Shown in pieces: positions 18,135-25,942 of a DNA stretch of 26,495 nucleotides. This stretch comes from T1Sed10-7 sp041685505. GTDB taxonomy: Bacteria > Actinomycetota > Nitriliruptoria > Nitriliruptorales > Nitriliruptoraceae. The stretch lies in contig JAWLFQ010000029.1 in NCBI GenBank assembly GCA_041685505.1, forward strand, positions 1 to 26,495. Reading direction: 5' to 3'. The notes under the pieces are model-generated. The model did not search any database. It was not told where the DNA came from and worked only from the letters and a program-made list of their open reading frames with translations. Within the stretch, counting starts at the first letter, position 1, and every line of letters begins with the position of its first letter. The translations under genes were made by a program, and so were the position numbers.

Positions 18135-18938
18135 TCAGTGCGGTTCGGTCCCGTCGGGGACCGGGGTGGGTACGTCGTCACCGGCAGGCTGCCCGGTGGT
18201 GTCGCGGGGGTCGTGCTGTTGCGGGTCGTGCTGTTGCGGGTCGTGCTGCCCGCGACCGCGCGGTCGCACCGCGCACACGCAGGCGGATGAGCCGCCGGCC
18301 AGGGTCTGGCGACGGGACAGCTGCACGTCACCGCCGAGCACCTTGGCGAAGGTCGCGGCCTCGTAGGCGCAGACCTCCGGGTGGTCCTTGGCGACGTCGT
18401 AGATGGCGCAGTGCTCCTGCACCAGGGTGAAGCTCTCGCCGTCCTCGTCCACCGACGCCTCGAAGCCAGCCTTGGACAGCGCGTCCGCCAGCTGCTCGAG
18501 ACGGGTGTGGAGGTCCTCCGCGTTGACCGCCGTCTGGAGTCCCTCGGCCTCGCGATCGACACGCCAGCGCAGGAAGGCCAGCAGGCCGTCCCGCCCGTGC
18601 TGGGCGTCGAGGAAGTCGAGCACCTCGTTGGCGAAGCGGTCGTAGCGGTGCGGGAACAGGCGCCCCGCCGCACGGGTCAGACGGTAGCGCGAGGCGGGAC
18701 GGCCCCGCGCACCGGCGACGGTCTCCGCGGTGACCAGGTCCTCGTCGCCGAGGACGGTGAGATGCCGGCGGACCGCGACCTCGGAGATGCCCAGCTGCTC
18801 CGCGAGTTCGGCGACGCTGGCGTCACCGACGCGTCGCAGGTGCTCGACGATCGCCGCACGCTGTGCACCGAGCAGCGAGACCAGCGAGCGGGCGCCGGCA
18901 TCCACCGTCGTGCTCGAGCTCGCGGTCGGGGTGTGCAT
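18135..18938 (-). CDS. sufR: SufR-type Fe-S sensing transcriptional regulator
   Basis: A 267-residue winged-helix regulator, first gene of the suf operon. The DNA-binding domain (about residues 18-90) has a helix-turn-helix at SVAELAEQLGISEVAVRRHL (41-60) and a wing through ARGRPASRYRLT. The C-terminal half has clustered cysteines, Cys177 and Cys190 (EHC ... EVC, 12 residues apart) and Cys220/Cys222 (ACVC), suited to an Fe-S cluster as in SufR, which represses suf when cluster supply is adequate. After residue 227 comes a polar tail with QHDPQ repeats, longer than in typical SufR proteins. ATG 18938 is chosen because family similarity begins soon after it and GGAG lies about ten bases upstream; the frame remains open further upstream. 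Confidence 0.88.
   Translation of the reverse strand: MHTPTASSSTTVDAGARSLVSLLGAQRAAIVEHLRRVGDASVAELAEQLGISEVAVRRHLTVLGDEDLVTAETVAGARGRPASRYRLTRAAGRLFPHRYDRFANEVLDFLDAQHGRDGLLAFLRWRVDREAEGLQTAVNAEDLHTRLEQLADALSKAGFEASVDEDGESFTLVQEHCAIYDVAKDHPEVCAYEAATFAKVLGGDVQLSRRQTLAGGSSACVCAVRPRGRGQHDPQQHDPQQHDPRDTTGQPAGDDVPTPVPDGTEPH
18208..18249 (-). repeat. 15-nt tandem repeat in the sufR 3' end
   Basis: On the plus strand the unit gggtcgtgctgttgc occurs at 18208-18222 and 18223-18237, and is followed by a partial third copy, 18238-18249. Read on the coding strand it encodes QHDPQ repeated in frame. It lies beyond the Fe-S ligand cysteines, so copy-number change would lengthen or shorten a histidine-rich tail without breaking the protein. 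Confidence 0.85.
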
Positions 18939-18986
18939 GTGCGGAGGACTCCGGTGTGGCGGCGGTAGGCTGATGGGGTGGCTGAG

Positions 18987-19000
18987 GGCGTGCTCACGCC
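18987..19000. promoter_or_regulatory. Palindrome in the sufR leader
   Basis: GGCGTG-CT-CACGCC has perfect six-base arms and a two-base centre. It lies 48 nt upstream of the sufR ATG and downstream of the predicted transcription start. Its position fits an operator for SufR itself, which would be autoregulation, but the sequence is GC-rich and short, so chance cannot be excluded. Confidence 0.35.
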
Positions 19001-19086
19001 GGGGGCGGCACGACCGGGGACGGAACACCGTGCGGATCCGGGGTCAGAGGGCGCCCGGTGGGTTTCTTCAACCTCTGTGTTTCGAA

Positions 19087-19115
19087 AGGCTACGGGGTCA
19101 CGGGGACGTCCGCAA
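19087..19115 (-). promoter_or_regulatory. Probable suf operon promoter
   Basis: On the minus strand TTGCGG (19115-19110) is separated by exactly 17 nt from TAGCCT (19092-19087). This matches the TTGNNN and TANNNT consensus of the main actinobacterial sigma factor. The predicted start of transcription is near 19080, giving a leader of about 140 nt before sufR. It is the only place in the gap where both hexamers occur at the right spacing in front of the operon. Confidence 0.55.
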
Positions 19116-19468
19116 GCACGCGCGCGCCGCGCCCGCCGACGACGGCGACGTCACGTCCTGCGCACCGCCGCGTGACCGGTACCTGCGACGGTTCTATGGT
19201 GGAGACGTCATCGTTCCTGCCGGGTGCGACCGCTGCGGCGCGATCGGCGTCCAGCGTGCCGATGGGCACGCGACGTCCAGGTCAGCGCGAGCGGCCGTAC
19301 GACCGGCGACGGGCGCGTACCTCGCCCGCAGCACCACGGCGCGGTGACATCCGCCCCGCGACGGCCGGCGCCCCGCAACCTGGGACGCACCGGTCGGTGG
19401 GACGGATGAGGGCCCCGAGGGACGCAGGTGACGGCCGCCCGAGACCAGGCCGCACCGACCGGGCACAT

Positions 19469-19483
19469 GACCCGACGGTCCCC
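19469..19483 (+). repeat. Intergenic 15-bp element, copy 3
   Basis: An exact copy of GACCCGACGGTCCCC, 31 nt past the pilZ stop codon. It has the same orientation relative to the plus strand as the other two copies and, like them, lies outside any convincing gene. Confidence 0.6.
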
Positions 19484-19514
19484 GGGGTCCTCCCCTCCTG
19501 TGACGAGGTGCCGC

Positions 19515-20120
19515 TCAGCCGCCCCGGGTGCGGAACTGCTCCTCGAGCACGAAGCGACGCACGCGGTCGCTGAGCTCCTCGTCGAGTTCGACGAAGCGCA
19601 GCCCGAAGGCCACCTTCCCCTGCTGCGCACCGGTCACCCGGACGACCTCGGCGTCCAGCAGGAGTTCCTCCTCTGCGTCGAGGGCCAGCCGCACCCGTAC
19701 CCGTTGCCCCACCACCGCGTCCGCCGGGGCCGGGATCACCACCAGCGCACCCCGCTCCGAGAGATCGTCGGTCACCCCCTGGAGCTGCGTCCCCTCCATG
19801 GCCAGGCGCACCGGCCGGGCGATGGGCAGCCGGAAGGCCTCCCGCCGCTGTACCCGCTCCACGGTGGTGACGGTCAGCCACCAGCGCGGCACCACGTCCA
19901 CGTCCTGGTCGGTGATGGTGCCGTTCGCGCGCAGGAGCGCCTTGTCGGTGTGCCACGCCACCGAAGCCACGGTCCCCTGCGGCACCTGGTAGGGCTCGCC
20001 GTCCCCGATCGTGGGAGCCACCACCAGCAGTCGGCGGCCCTCACGCGCCTCGATACGGGTGCGCCAGGACCGCTCGACCCCGGAGACGCGCAGTTCGACC
20101 ACGGTGCCCACCGACGGCAT
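19515..20120 (-). CDS. PilZ-domain cyclic-di-GMP receptor (YcgR-like layout)
   Basis: A 201-residue protein with an N-terminal YcgR/PilZN-like beta domain (about residues 1-88) and a C-terminal PilZ domain (about 90-195). The two c-di-GMP-binding motifs are intact: the arginine motif in QRREAFR (91-97) and D-x-S-x-x-G as DLSERG (119-124). Proteins of this layout bind c-di-GMP and act on motility or surface machinery; no flagellar or pilus gene is in the window, so its target is unknown. AGGG seven bases upstream supports the ATG at 20120. The GGDEF-EAL enzyme is on the other side of the suf operon, making a physical though not operonic pairing. Confidence 0.87.
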   Translation of the reverse strand: MPSVGTVVELRVSGVERSWRTRIEAREGRRLLVVAPTIGDGEPYQVPQGTVASVAWHTDKALLRANGTITDQDVDVVPRWWLTVTTVERVQRREAFRLPIARPVRLAMEGTQLQGVTDDLSERGALVVIPAPADAVVGQRVRVRLALDAEEELLLDAEVVRVTGAQQGKVAFGLRFVELDEELSDRVRRFVLEEQFRTRGG

Positions 20121-20411
20121 CGGCGGACCCTCGCGGCGTGACCTGCGCGACACCTCGCACCTCCCCTGCTCCTCCCCGCGCCCCCCGCCGCGGATCGTGC
20201 CACGGGTCGCCCGCACGGGGATCCGCTCACGGCCGGCCACGCTACACGACCGTTCCCAAGGCGTCCCTGTGCGCACGCGGGGGCCGTCCCGACCACCCTC
20301 GGTGACGAGTTCCAACGCTCCGTGTTGTCAAGCTTCACCCCCCCGGTGCCGATGGAGTGTGCAGACCGCGGATCGCTCGCGGGGCGTCCCGAGCAGCGAG
20401 CGGAGGCCAGG

Positions 20412-20651
20412 ATGGAGCTGACGTTGGAGCGCACGCAGGCACAGATCGCGGTCCCCACGCCGGACGGCGGGAACGTGCTGGTCGACCCCCGTCAGCACCG
20501 TGCGGACGTCGTCCGCCGTCTGCTGTGCTGCGGGGTCTCCGCGGCGACCCTCCTCCACCTGCTGCCCGAGTGGTCCGAGCTGATCGGGCGCGTCGATCGC
20601 GAGCTCACGGTCGAGGGGGTCGCGCGACAGGCGCCCTGCGCCAGGGGGTGA
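20412..20651 (+). CDS. Small protein of unknown function
   Basis: A 79-residue open frame beginning at an ATG with GGAGG (20402-20406) five bases upstream, a stronger ribosome site than most genes here. It has no motif I recognise. A central helical segment, RRLLCCGVSAATLLHLLPEW, has two adjacent cysteines and a leucine-rich face, flanked by polar ends. There is no signal peptide or clear membrane span. It lies on the same strand as the SDR gene, 117 nt before it, and may be co-transcribed. The ribosome site and alternating hydrophobic pattern argue for a real gene; its small size argues for caution. The 291-nt gap before it (20121-20411) holds nothing else I can name. Confidence 0.5.
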   Translation: MELTLERTQAQIAVPTPDGGNVLVDPRQHRADVVRRLLCCGVSAATLLHLLPEWSELIGRVDRELTVEGVARQAPCARG

Positions 20652-20768
20652 CCCGCGCAGCCGGTGGGTCACCACGGCCGTGCGGCCGCTGGTGGCCGCC
20701 CGCCGGGCCCGCTGTGGCAGTCTCTGCGCGACGCGGGTCAGCCGCCAGCCCGTGCGGGAGCTGAGGAC

Positions 20769-21677
20769 ATGGGAGACGACCACCGCCCCCTGGCCGGACG
20801 CCGGGTGCTGATCACCGGAGGCTCGCGCGGACTGGGGGCCGCGACGGCACACCGGCTGGCGTCCATGGGCGCCGAGGTGCTGGTGACCTACCGCCACCGG
20901 GCCGAGGACGCTGCCGAGGTCGTGGCCGCGTGCGCCGCGCTGACGCCGGGCGCCCGCGCGGAACGACTCGACCTGCTCGACGAACACAGCGTGCGTGACC
21001 TGTTCGAAGGGTTGGTCGCGGCCGGGGACGAGCTCGACGTGGTGATCGCCAACGCCGCGGCGACGGCGTTCAAGCCGCTGCTCGAGCTGAAACTGCACCA
21101 GATCGACAAGACCTTCGCGATCAGCGTGCGGCACTTCCTGCTGCTGGCCCAGCTCGCCTTCCCCCTGCTGGAGCCTCGGGGTGGACGCATCGTGGCGGTC
21201 AGCGGCGCGGACACGGTCGGCTACATCCCCGGCCACGGGCTGCTGGCGGCGGCCAAGTCCTCGATGGAGACCCTCGTGCGCTACCTCGCCTGCGAGCTCG
21301 GCCCTCGGGGGGTCACCGCGGTCGGTGTGCTCCCGGGCTACATCGACACGGAGTCGATCCAGATGATGGCCGGCCCCTACCACGACAAGCTCAAGGCCGC
21401 CGAGGAGCTGACCCACCCGCTGCGTCGCGCCGCCACGCCCGAGGATGCCTCCGAGGCCGTCGCCCTGCTCTGCCTGGACGAGGCGCGCTGGCTCAACGGC
21501 CAGACCGTGCACAACGACGGGGCGGGCCTCTTCGCCTACATGGGACGGTTCGGCCACGCCTGGGCGATGGTGCCCGACGAGGCGACGGGCACCGCACCGC
21601 CGCCGGTCGGCGACGCACCGATGCTGCAGCGCACCGACGCCCCGTCCGGCCCGCCGAGCGACGACGCCAGCGAGTGA
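20769..21677 (+). CDS. Short-chain dehydrogenase/reductase, FabL-like, lacking the usual catalytic tyrosine
   Basis: A 302-residue Rossmann-fold protein. The nucleotide-binding loop TGGSRGLG (16-23) and NAA (95-97) are clear. A helix with the conserved lysine, LLAAAKSSMETLVRYLACEL (Lys163), follows. The nearest match by eye is the FabL group of NADPH enoyl-ACP reductases, with the same RYLA-x-EL after the lysine and IDTES after the PG loop. The expected tyrosine four residues before the lysine is Leu159, and the FabL position seven residues before is His156; the only nearby tyrosine is Tyr152. Ser145 is kept. About 50 residues after the last strand (GAGLFAYMGRF onward) form an unusual tail. 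ATG 20769 has GGAG eight bases upstream. The substrate is unknown and chemistry may differ from standard SDRs. Confidence 0.85.
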   Translation: MGDDHRPLAGRRVLITGGSRGLGAATAHRLASMGAEVLVTYRHRAEDAAEVVAACAALTPGARAERLDLLDEHSVRDLFEGLVAAGDELDVVIANAAATAFKPLLELKLHQIDKTFAISVRHFLLLAQLAFPLLEPRGGRIVAVSGADTVGYIPGHGLLAAAKSSMETLVRYLACELGPRGVTAVGVLPGYIDTESIQMMAGPYHDKLKAAEELTHPLRRAATPEDASEAVALLCLDEARWLNGQTVHNDGAGLFAYMGRFGHAWAMVPDEATGTAPPPVGDAPMLQRTDAPSGPPSDDASE

Positions 21678-21696
21678 GACCGCCCGCACGGCCCGC

Positions 21697-23859
21697 TCAC
21701 CGGTCGGCGGTGTCCTCCGCGGCCCGCAGGCGCGCTGCCAGGCCCGTGCGCCGGTCCCGGGGCCGGTCCTGGCGTGCCGCCGCACGCAGCGTGTCCGCCC
21801 GCCCGACCACGATCAGCGCCGAACGGGCACGCGTGATGGCGGTGTAGACGAGGTTGCGCCACAGCATGCCCCGGTGGCTCGGGTCGATGACCAGCACCAC
21901 CACCGGCCACTCCCCACCCTGGGCCTTGTGGACGGTCACCGCCCAGGCGGGCACGAGGTTGCGCACCGCGCCGCTGCCCACCTCGACCTCGCCACGGGGG
22001 AAGGCCACCCGAAGCTGCCCGCGCCGAGCGTCGAGATCCACCACGGACCCGATGTCGCCGTTGGCGACGTCCAGCTCCGGGTCGTTGCGGGTCTGCAGGA
22101 CCCGGTCACCGACGTGGAAGCCGCCCACCTCGGGCCGTCCGTCACCGGGGTTGAGGGCCGCCTTCAGCGCCGCGTTCAGCGCGTGCACGCCGACGGGGCC
22201 GCGGTAGACCGGCGCGAGCACCTGCACCTGTTCCGAGGGCACGCCGAGGTGGTCCGGGATGCGCTCGGCGACCGCCTGGACCACCCGGGACACGACACGA
22301 CGCCGATCGGGCTCCTCGGCCAGGAACACGTCGCCATCCACGCCCCGCAGCGCACCGACCTCACCGGCCAGCACCTCGCGCGCGAGGCCGACGATGCGGC
22401 TGCCGGCAGCCTGGCGGTGGATCTCGGTCAGGGCGGTGACGGGGACCACCGCGGCAGCCACCACGTCGCGCAGCACGTCGCCGGGCCCCACCGACGGCAG
22501 CTGGTCGGGGTCACCGACCAGCACCAGGTGCGCGCCGTCCTCCACCGCGGCGACGAGTTGCGCCGCCAGCCAGGTGTCGCACATCGACACCTCGTCGGCC
22601 ACCACCAGGTCGAAGGGCAGCGGCTCAGCGTGCCCGTGGCGGAAGCTGAAGCCGCCCTCGCCGTCGGGGCGCGCCTCGAGCAGCCGGTGGATCGTCGATG
22701 CCGGGCGCGCGACCAGCTCCTCCAGCCGCTTGGCGGCACGGCCCGTCGGCGCGCACAGCGCGACGCTGAAGCCACCCGCCTCGGCCGCCCGCACCACCTC
22801 CTCGACGGTGCGTGTCTTGCCCGTGCCCGGCCCCCCGGTCAGCACCGAGACCGGGGCGCCGATCGCCGTCTCCACGGCGGCGCGCTGCCCGGCGGTCAGC
22901 TCCGCTGCCGGGTCCACATCGCCTGCCAGGCGTGCCAGCCGTGGCACGTCGGTCGTCGCCAACCGGCGCAGGTCGGCGGCCAGCTGCGCCTCGGTGGCCA
23001 GTGCCCGGGGGGTGGACACGACCACCTCGCCGTCGAGCTCCTCGGTGGCCAGCGCACCCGCGGCGCAGGCACGGTCGAGCCCATCGGCCGCCAGGATGTG
23101 ATCGACCCCGAGCAGCGCCGCCGTCGCCGCCACGCACGCCGCCCGGTCGAGGTGTTCGTGTCCGTCCCGGGCGCGTGCGGCGACCACGGCGGCGTGGGCA
23201 CCCGCGGCCAGACGTGCCGGGTCGGTCGCCGCCGTGCCGAGGTGCCGGGCGAGGGCGTCGACGTGGGCGAAACGGGCCCGCTCGGCCTCCAGGAGGACGT
23301 AGGGCGCGCTGCGGGCGAGCTCGACGGCATCCGCGCCGAAGCGGGCATGGACGCTGGCGACCGTGTCGCGTGGCCAGGCGACGGGCTCGACCAGGCGGAC
23401 GAGCGCGGCGAAGGAGCGGGCATCCGCCCATGCCCGCTGCAGCTCGGCAGCGTCCTCGTCATCCAGACCCGCCTCCGACCGCAGCCGGTCGGGCTCATGG
23501 TCCAGCACGTGCGCGGTGCCGGACCCGAAGGTGGTCACCACCCGGGTCCGTGCCGCCGGGGACACCGCGGCGAACCGCTCCCCGTCGAGGTAGGACGTCA
23601 GTCCGCCCACGGTGGTGGGGACCACCTGCTCGTAGAGGATGGTGTCGAAGGTGGGACCGTGACGTGGATGGCGGCTCCAGCGGCCCGCGAGCCGCAGGGT
23701 GTCGCCCTCACGGACCGCGGCCAGGGGACCGGCACACCGCACCCCGTCACCGCTGTCGAGCTGGAGCTCGATGACCCCGAAACCGGTCCGGGTGTCGGCG
23801 ACGTAGGTCCCGACGACCTGACCGGTGAGCTGCTCGTCACCGAGCAGCCCGTCGGTCAC
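21697..23859 (-). CDS. recD2: RecD2-like ATP-dependent DNA helicase
   Basis: A 720-residue superfamily 1B helicase, close to the usual RecD2 length. The N-terminal OB-like and helix-hairpin-helix region (about residues 1-320) is followed by the motor: Walker A GGPGTGKT with Lys348, motif Ia CAPTGRAAKRL, Walker B VVADEVSM, motif III LVGDPDQLPSVGPGDVL, and near the C-terminus AVTVHKAQGGEWP and YTAITRAR (motifs V and VI). RecD2 enzymes act alone, without RecBC, in 5'-3' unwinding and repair. The GTG start overlaps the stop of the upstream membrane-protein gene (GTGA), with GAGGA just upstream, so translation is coupled. It converges on the SDR gene with a 19-nt gap. Confidence 0.92.
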   Translation of the reverse strand: MTDGLLGDEQLTGQVVGTYVADTRTGFGVIELQLDSGDGVRCAGPLAAVREGDTLRLAGRWSRHPRHGPTFDTILYEQVVPTTVGGLTSYLDGERFAAVSPAARTRVVTTFGSGTAHVLDHEPDRLRSEAGLDDEDAAELQRAWADARSFAALVRLVEPVAWPRDTVASVHARFGADAVELARSAPYVLLEAERARFAHVDALARHLGTAATDPARLAAGAHAAVVAARARDGHEHLDRAACVAATAALLGVDHILAADGLDRACAAGALATEELDGEVVVSTPRALATEAQLAADLRRLATTDVPRLARLAGDVDPAAELTAGQRAAVETAIGAPVSVLTGGPGTGKTRTVEEVVRAAEAGGFSVALCAPTGRAAKRLEELVARPASTIHRLLEARPDGEGGFSFRHGHAEPLPFDLVVADEVSMCDTWLAAQLVAAVEDGAHLVLVGDPDQLPSVGPGDVLRDVVAAAVVPVTALTEIHRQAAGSRIVGLAREVLAGEVGALRGVDGDVFLAEEPDRRRVVSRVVQAVAERIPDHLGVPSEQVQVLAPVYRGPVGVHALNAALKAALNPGDGRPEVGGFHVGDRVLQTRNDPELDVANGDIGSVVDLDARRGQLRVAFPRGEVEVGSGAVRNLVPAWAVTVHKAQGGEWPVVVLVIDPSHRGMLWRNLVYTAITRARSALIVVGRADTLRAAARQDRPRDRRTGLAARLRAAEDTADR

Positions 23860-24668
23860 CCGCGGTCCTCATCGTCCTCTGCCGCGCCGTCATCGGCCGT
23901 GTCGCCCTCGTCGGCCGAGGGGGCGTCCTCGTCGACGGGCTCTGCGACCGGTCCCGGCGGGACGGGGTGGGGATCGACCTCCGGGGCGAGGTGCGCTTCG
24001 AGATCGGCAGGCTCGTAGGTCACCGTGCTGCTGTCACCCCGCCCGACGAGCCAGCCGACCAGCAGACCGACACCGAAGCCGGCTCCGGTCCAGGCGGCGG
24101 TACGTGCGGCACGGCGGCGGCGCTCGCGGCGTGAGGGCGGCACGGCCGCGGCGACCTCACGGGCACGCTCTCCCGCCACGACCCCACGGTCGGCGACGTC
24201 ATCGGCGAGGCTGCCGACCGCACCCAGGGCCCGGACCAGCAACCTCGGCACGAGCAGCACGACGCTGAGCACGGCGCTGCCGAGCTGCCACAGGCCGCGC
24301 TCGAGCTGCCGGCCGACCTTCTCGACGTCGACCTCGACGGGCAGGTCACCCTCGAGCTCCTGCCACCGACGGGTCGCCTCGCTGCGCACCTGCTCGGCGC
24401 TCTTGGCCACCACCGGTCCGGCACGCTCGGCCAGGTCGGCGCCGGTGGTCCGGGCCCAGGCCGCGAGCTCGGGACCGTGGGTGCGCGCCCGGTCGGCGAC
24501 GACCTCCCGTGCGTCACCGAGGCGCTCCACGAGCAGGGCACGGGCCTCGTCGAGACGTTGGGCGGTGAACTCGCCGGCGTCCTCGAGCTGGTGACCGACC
24601 TCGTCGACCAGGTCGCTGGCCGCTGCCTTGGCCTCGTCCAGGTCCGTCGGTACGTGGGTGTCCGCCAC
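23856..24668 (-). CDS. Membrane-associated protein of unknown function
   Basis: A 270-residue protein from GTG 24668, with AGGAGGA upstream. Residues 1-120 are alanine- and charge-rich and strongly helical, with the heptad-like character of coiled-coil or apolipoprotein-like repeats. Residues 127-151 are hydrophobic (SAVLSVVLLVPRLLVRALGA), then an arginine cluster (180-189, RRERRRRAAR) precedes a glycine-rich membrane span with GFGVGLLVGWLVG (190-210). The tail is acidic and proline-rich, ending DDGAAEDDEDRG. No family recognised. The arginines would place the segment before the second span in the cytoplasm. The coupled recD2 gene downstream suggests co-expression, but no functional link is evident. 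Confidence 0.75.
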   Translation of the reverse strand: MADTHVPTDLDEAKAAASDLVDEVGHQLEDAGEFTAQRLDEARALLVERLGDAREVVADRARTHGPELAAWARTTGADLAERAGPVVAKSAEQVRSEATRRWQELEGDLPVEVDVEKVGRQLERGLWQLGSAVLSVVLLVPRLLVRALGAVGSLADDVADRGVVAGERAREVAAAVPPSRRERRRRAARTAAWTGAGFGVGLLVGWLVGRGDSSTVTYEPADLEAHLAPEVDPHPVPPGPVAEPVDEDAPSADEGDTADDGAAEDDEDRG

Positions 24669-24753
24669 GGGTTCCTCCTGGGGTGGATCGTGCGCTGGAT
24701 CGCTGCTGCGTGTGCGCGACGGTAGTCAGCCACAGCACACGGCGTGGACCACG

Positions 24754-25794
24754 TCACCTGTCCGGCAGGTCGACGTGGGTGCGCGACCAGCGTAGGTCCG
24801 TCGCGTCGGCGATGGCGTCGAGGACCGCCGAGGCCGGCGCGACCTGGCTGGGCGCCCGCAGGCCTCCCTGCCCCGGCACGGCGGCCACGGCCGCCAGCCG
24901 GGTGGCGAGCTCGGCGGCCAGCGCGGCCGTCACCTTGACGGGGTCGTGCCCGTAGGCCCACGCCCGCCCGAGCTCCCCACGGCCGGCGACCTCCGCCACG
25001 CAACCCCACCGCTGGCCGGCACGGCGGGCCGGACCGGGCCGCGGGACCCGCCCCTGCAGGCGGCGCGTGAGGACGCGCCGTCCCCAACGGGTACGGGCGA
25101 GGTTGGCGCGGGCCTGGAGCAGTTCGGCACGCCACGACGGCAGCGCCTCGTAGGTCCGGATGGCGGCCAGCTCGGGGCGGTGCAGCGGCACGGTGAGCAC
25201 CTCGCCGCCCGGCACGGCAGCGGCGTGCGCCGGGCCGACGGGACGCGGGAACCAGGCCAGGCGTCGCACCTCACCCGGATGCTCCTCGACCGGCTGGTGG
25301 CCCTGGAGCGCCTGGGCAGGTCGTCCCAAGGCCGCCCTCTCGGCACGCCGTTCGCCCGGTGTCACGAGCGTGCGGCCGCCGCCGGCGGTGTAGGCGACGT
25401 GGAGGTCCGCGGGAGCGGCGACCAGCTCCGCCGCGAGGCCGGCCAGCAGATCACCGACCGCGAAGCGCACGCCCGCGGCGCCCACGACCCACGCACCCGA
25501 GGGGTTGCCACCTGCGGGGGCACCACTGCCCGACGCCTGTCGCTGCAACCAGTCGAGGTGGCCGACCTCCCGGTCGACGTCGACCACGTGGACGCCGCGC
25601 TCGAGGGCGGTGGTGACCGTCTCCCGCGTGCCGGGCAGGTCACCACCGGTGGCCAGCACCACGACCTCGACCTGTCCGAGGCCCGCGCTGGGATCGCGCA
25701 GGTCGATGTCCACCCAGGACCACCCACGCGCGGCCAGTACCTCGCCCACGACGCTGCCGACCACGCCCGTGCTCCCCAGCAGCCCGAGCCGCAT
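24754..25794 (-). CDS. Saccharopine-dehydrogenase-like NAD(P)-binding protein
   Basis: A 346-residue protein beginning MRLGLLGSTGVVGSVVG, a Rossmann GxxGxxG loop at residues 7-13, with DID at the end of the second strand as a likely ribose-binding acid. Further support is VVVLATGGD, ERGVHVVDVD and the C-terminal pattern CVAEVAGRGELGRAWAYGHDPVKVTAALAAELA, as in the saccharopine dehydrogenase-like superfamily. Members include lysine-pathway enzymes and enoyl or thioester reductases; nothing nearby indicates the substrate. GGAGG lies six bases upstream of the ATG. The reading frame remains open upstream through the divergent gene, but that part is antisense and implausible. The 85 nt before recD2's partner gene show no feature. 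Confidence 0.75.
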   Translation of the reverse strand: MRLGLLGSTGVVGSVVGEVLAARGWSWVDIDLRDPSAGLGQVEVVVLATGGDLPGTRETVTTALERGVHVVDVDREVGHLDWLQRQASGSGAPAGGNPSGAWVVGAAGVRFAVGDLLAGLAAELVAAPADLHVAYTAGGGRTLVTPGERRAERAALGRPAQALQGHQPVEEHPGEVRRLAWFPRPVGPAHAAAVPGGEVLTVPLHRPELAAIRTYEALPSWRAELLQARANLARTRWGRRVLTRRLQGRVPRPGPARRAGQRWGCVAEVAGRGELGRAWAYGHDPVKVTAALAAELATRLAAVAAVPGQGGLRAPSQVAPASAVLDAIADATDLRWSRTHVDLPDR

Positions 25795-25942
25795 CACGTG
25801 CCTCCAACGGGGTGCCGACCGGCCCGTGCGGACCGCCGTCGGGCGGAGCCTACGACCGCGTGCGCAGGTACGTGACTCCGACGCCGGCAGGTGCGAGGAT
25901 GACGGGTCCCCATCCCGCTCCCTGCCCGACGACGAGGTGCGT

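Larger units (their letters stand above)
18939..19514. other. 576-nt intergenic region between sufR and pilZ
   Basis: No convincing gene is seen. Open frames on both strands lack codon bias and recognisable motifs. The region holds the probable suf promoter (19087-19115, minus), a palindrome at 18987-19000, and copy 3 of the 15-bp intergenic element near the pilZ end. The segment 19060-19100 is clearly richer in A and T than its surroundings and includes the palindrome TTTCGAAA at 19080-19087. Confidence 0.7.

Noticed and set aside
18978..19175. Possible leaderless gene: TAGGCT at 18966-18971 followed six bases later by GTG
   Set aside because: No -35 is present, and the 65-residue product is arginine-rich with no GC3 bias; it overlaps the predicted suf promoter.
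19058..19573. Plus-strand frame starting MGFFN...KGYG, faintly like a cold-shock protein
   Set aside because: Resemblance stops after a dozen residues, the RNA-binding motifs are missing, codon bias is absent, and the frame runs into the end of pilZ.
20326..20331. Perfect TTGACA on the minus strand upstream of pilZ
   Set aside because: No acceptable -10 hexamer lies 16-19 nt downstream, so I do not call a promoter.
21445..24018. A plus-strand open frame of more than 850 codons
   Set aside because: It is antisense to the recD2 gene and its composition is histidine-, glycine- and arginine-rich without domains.
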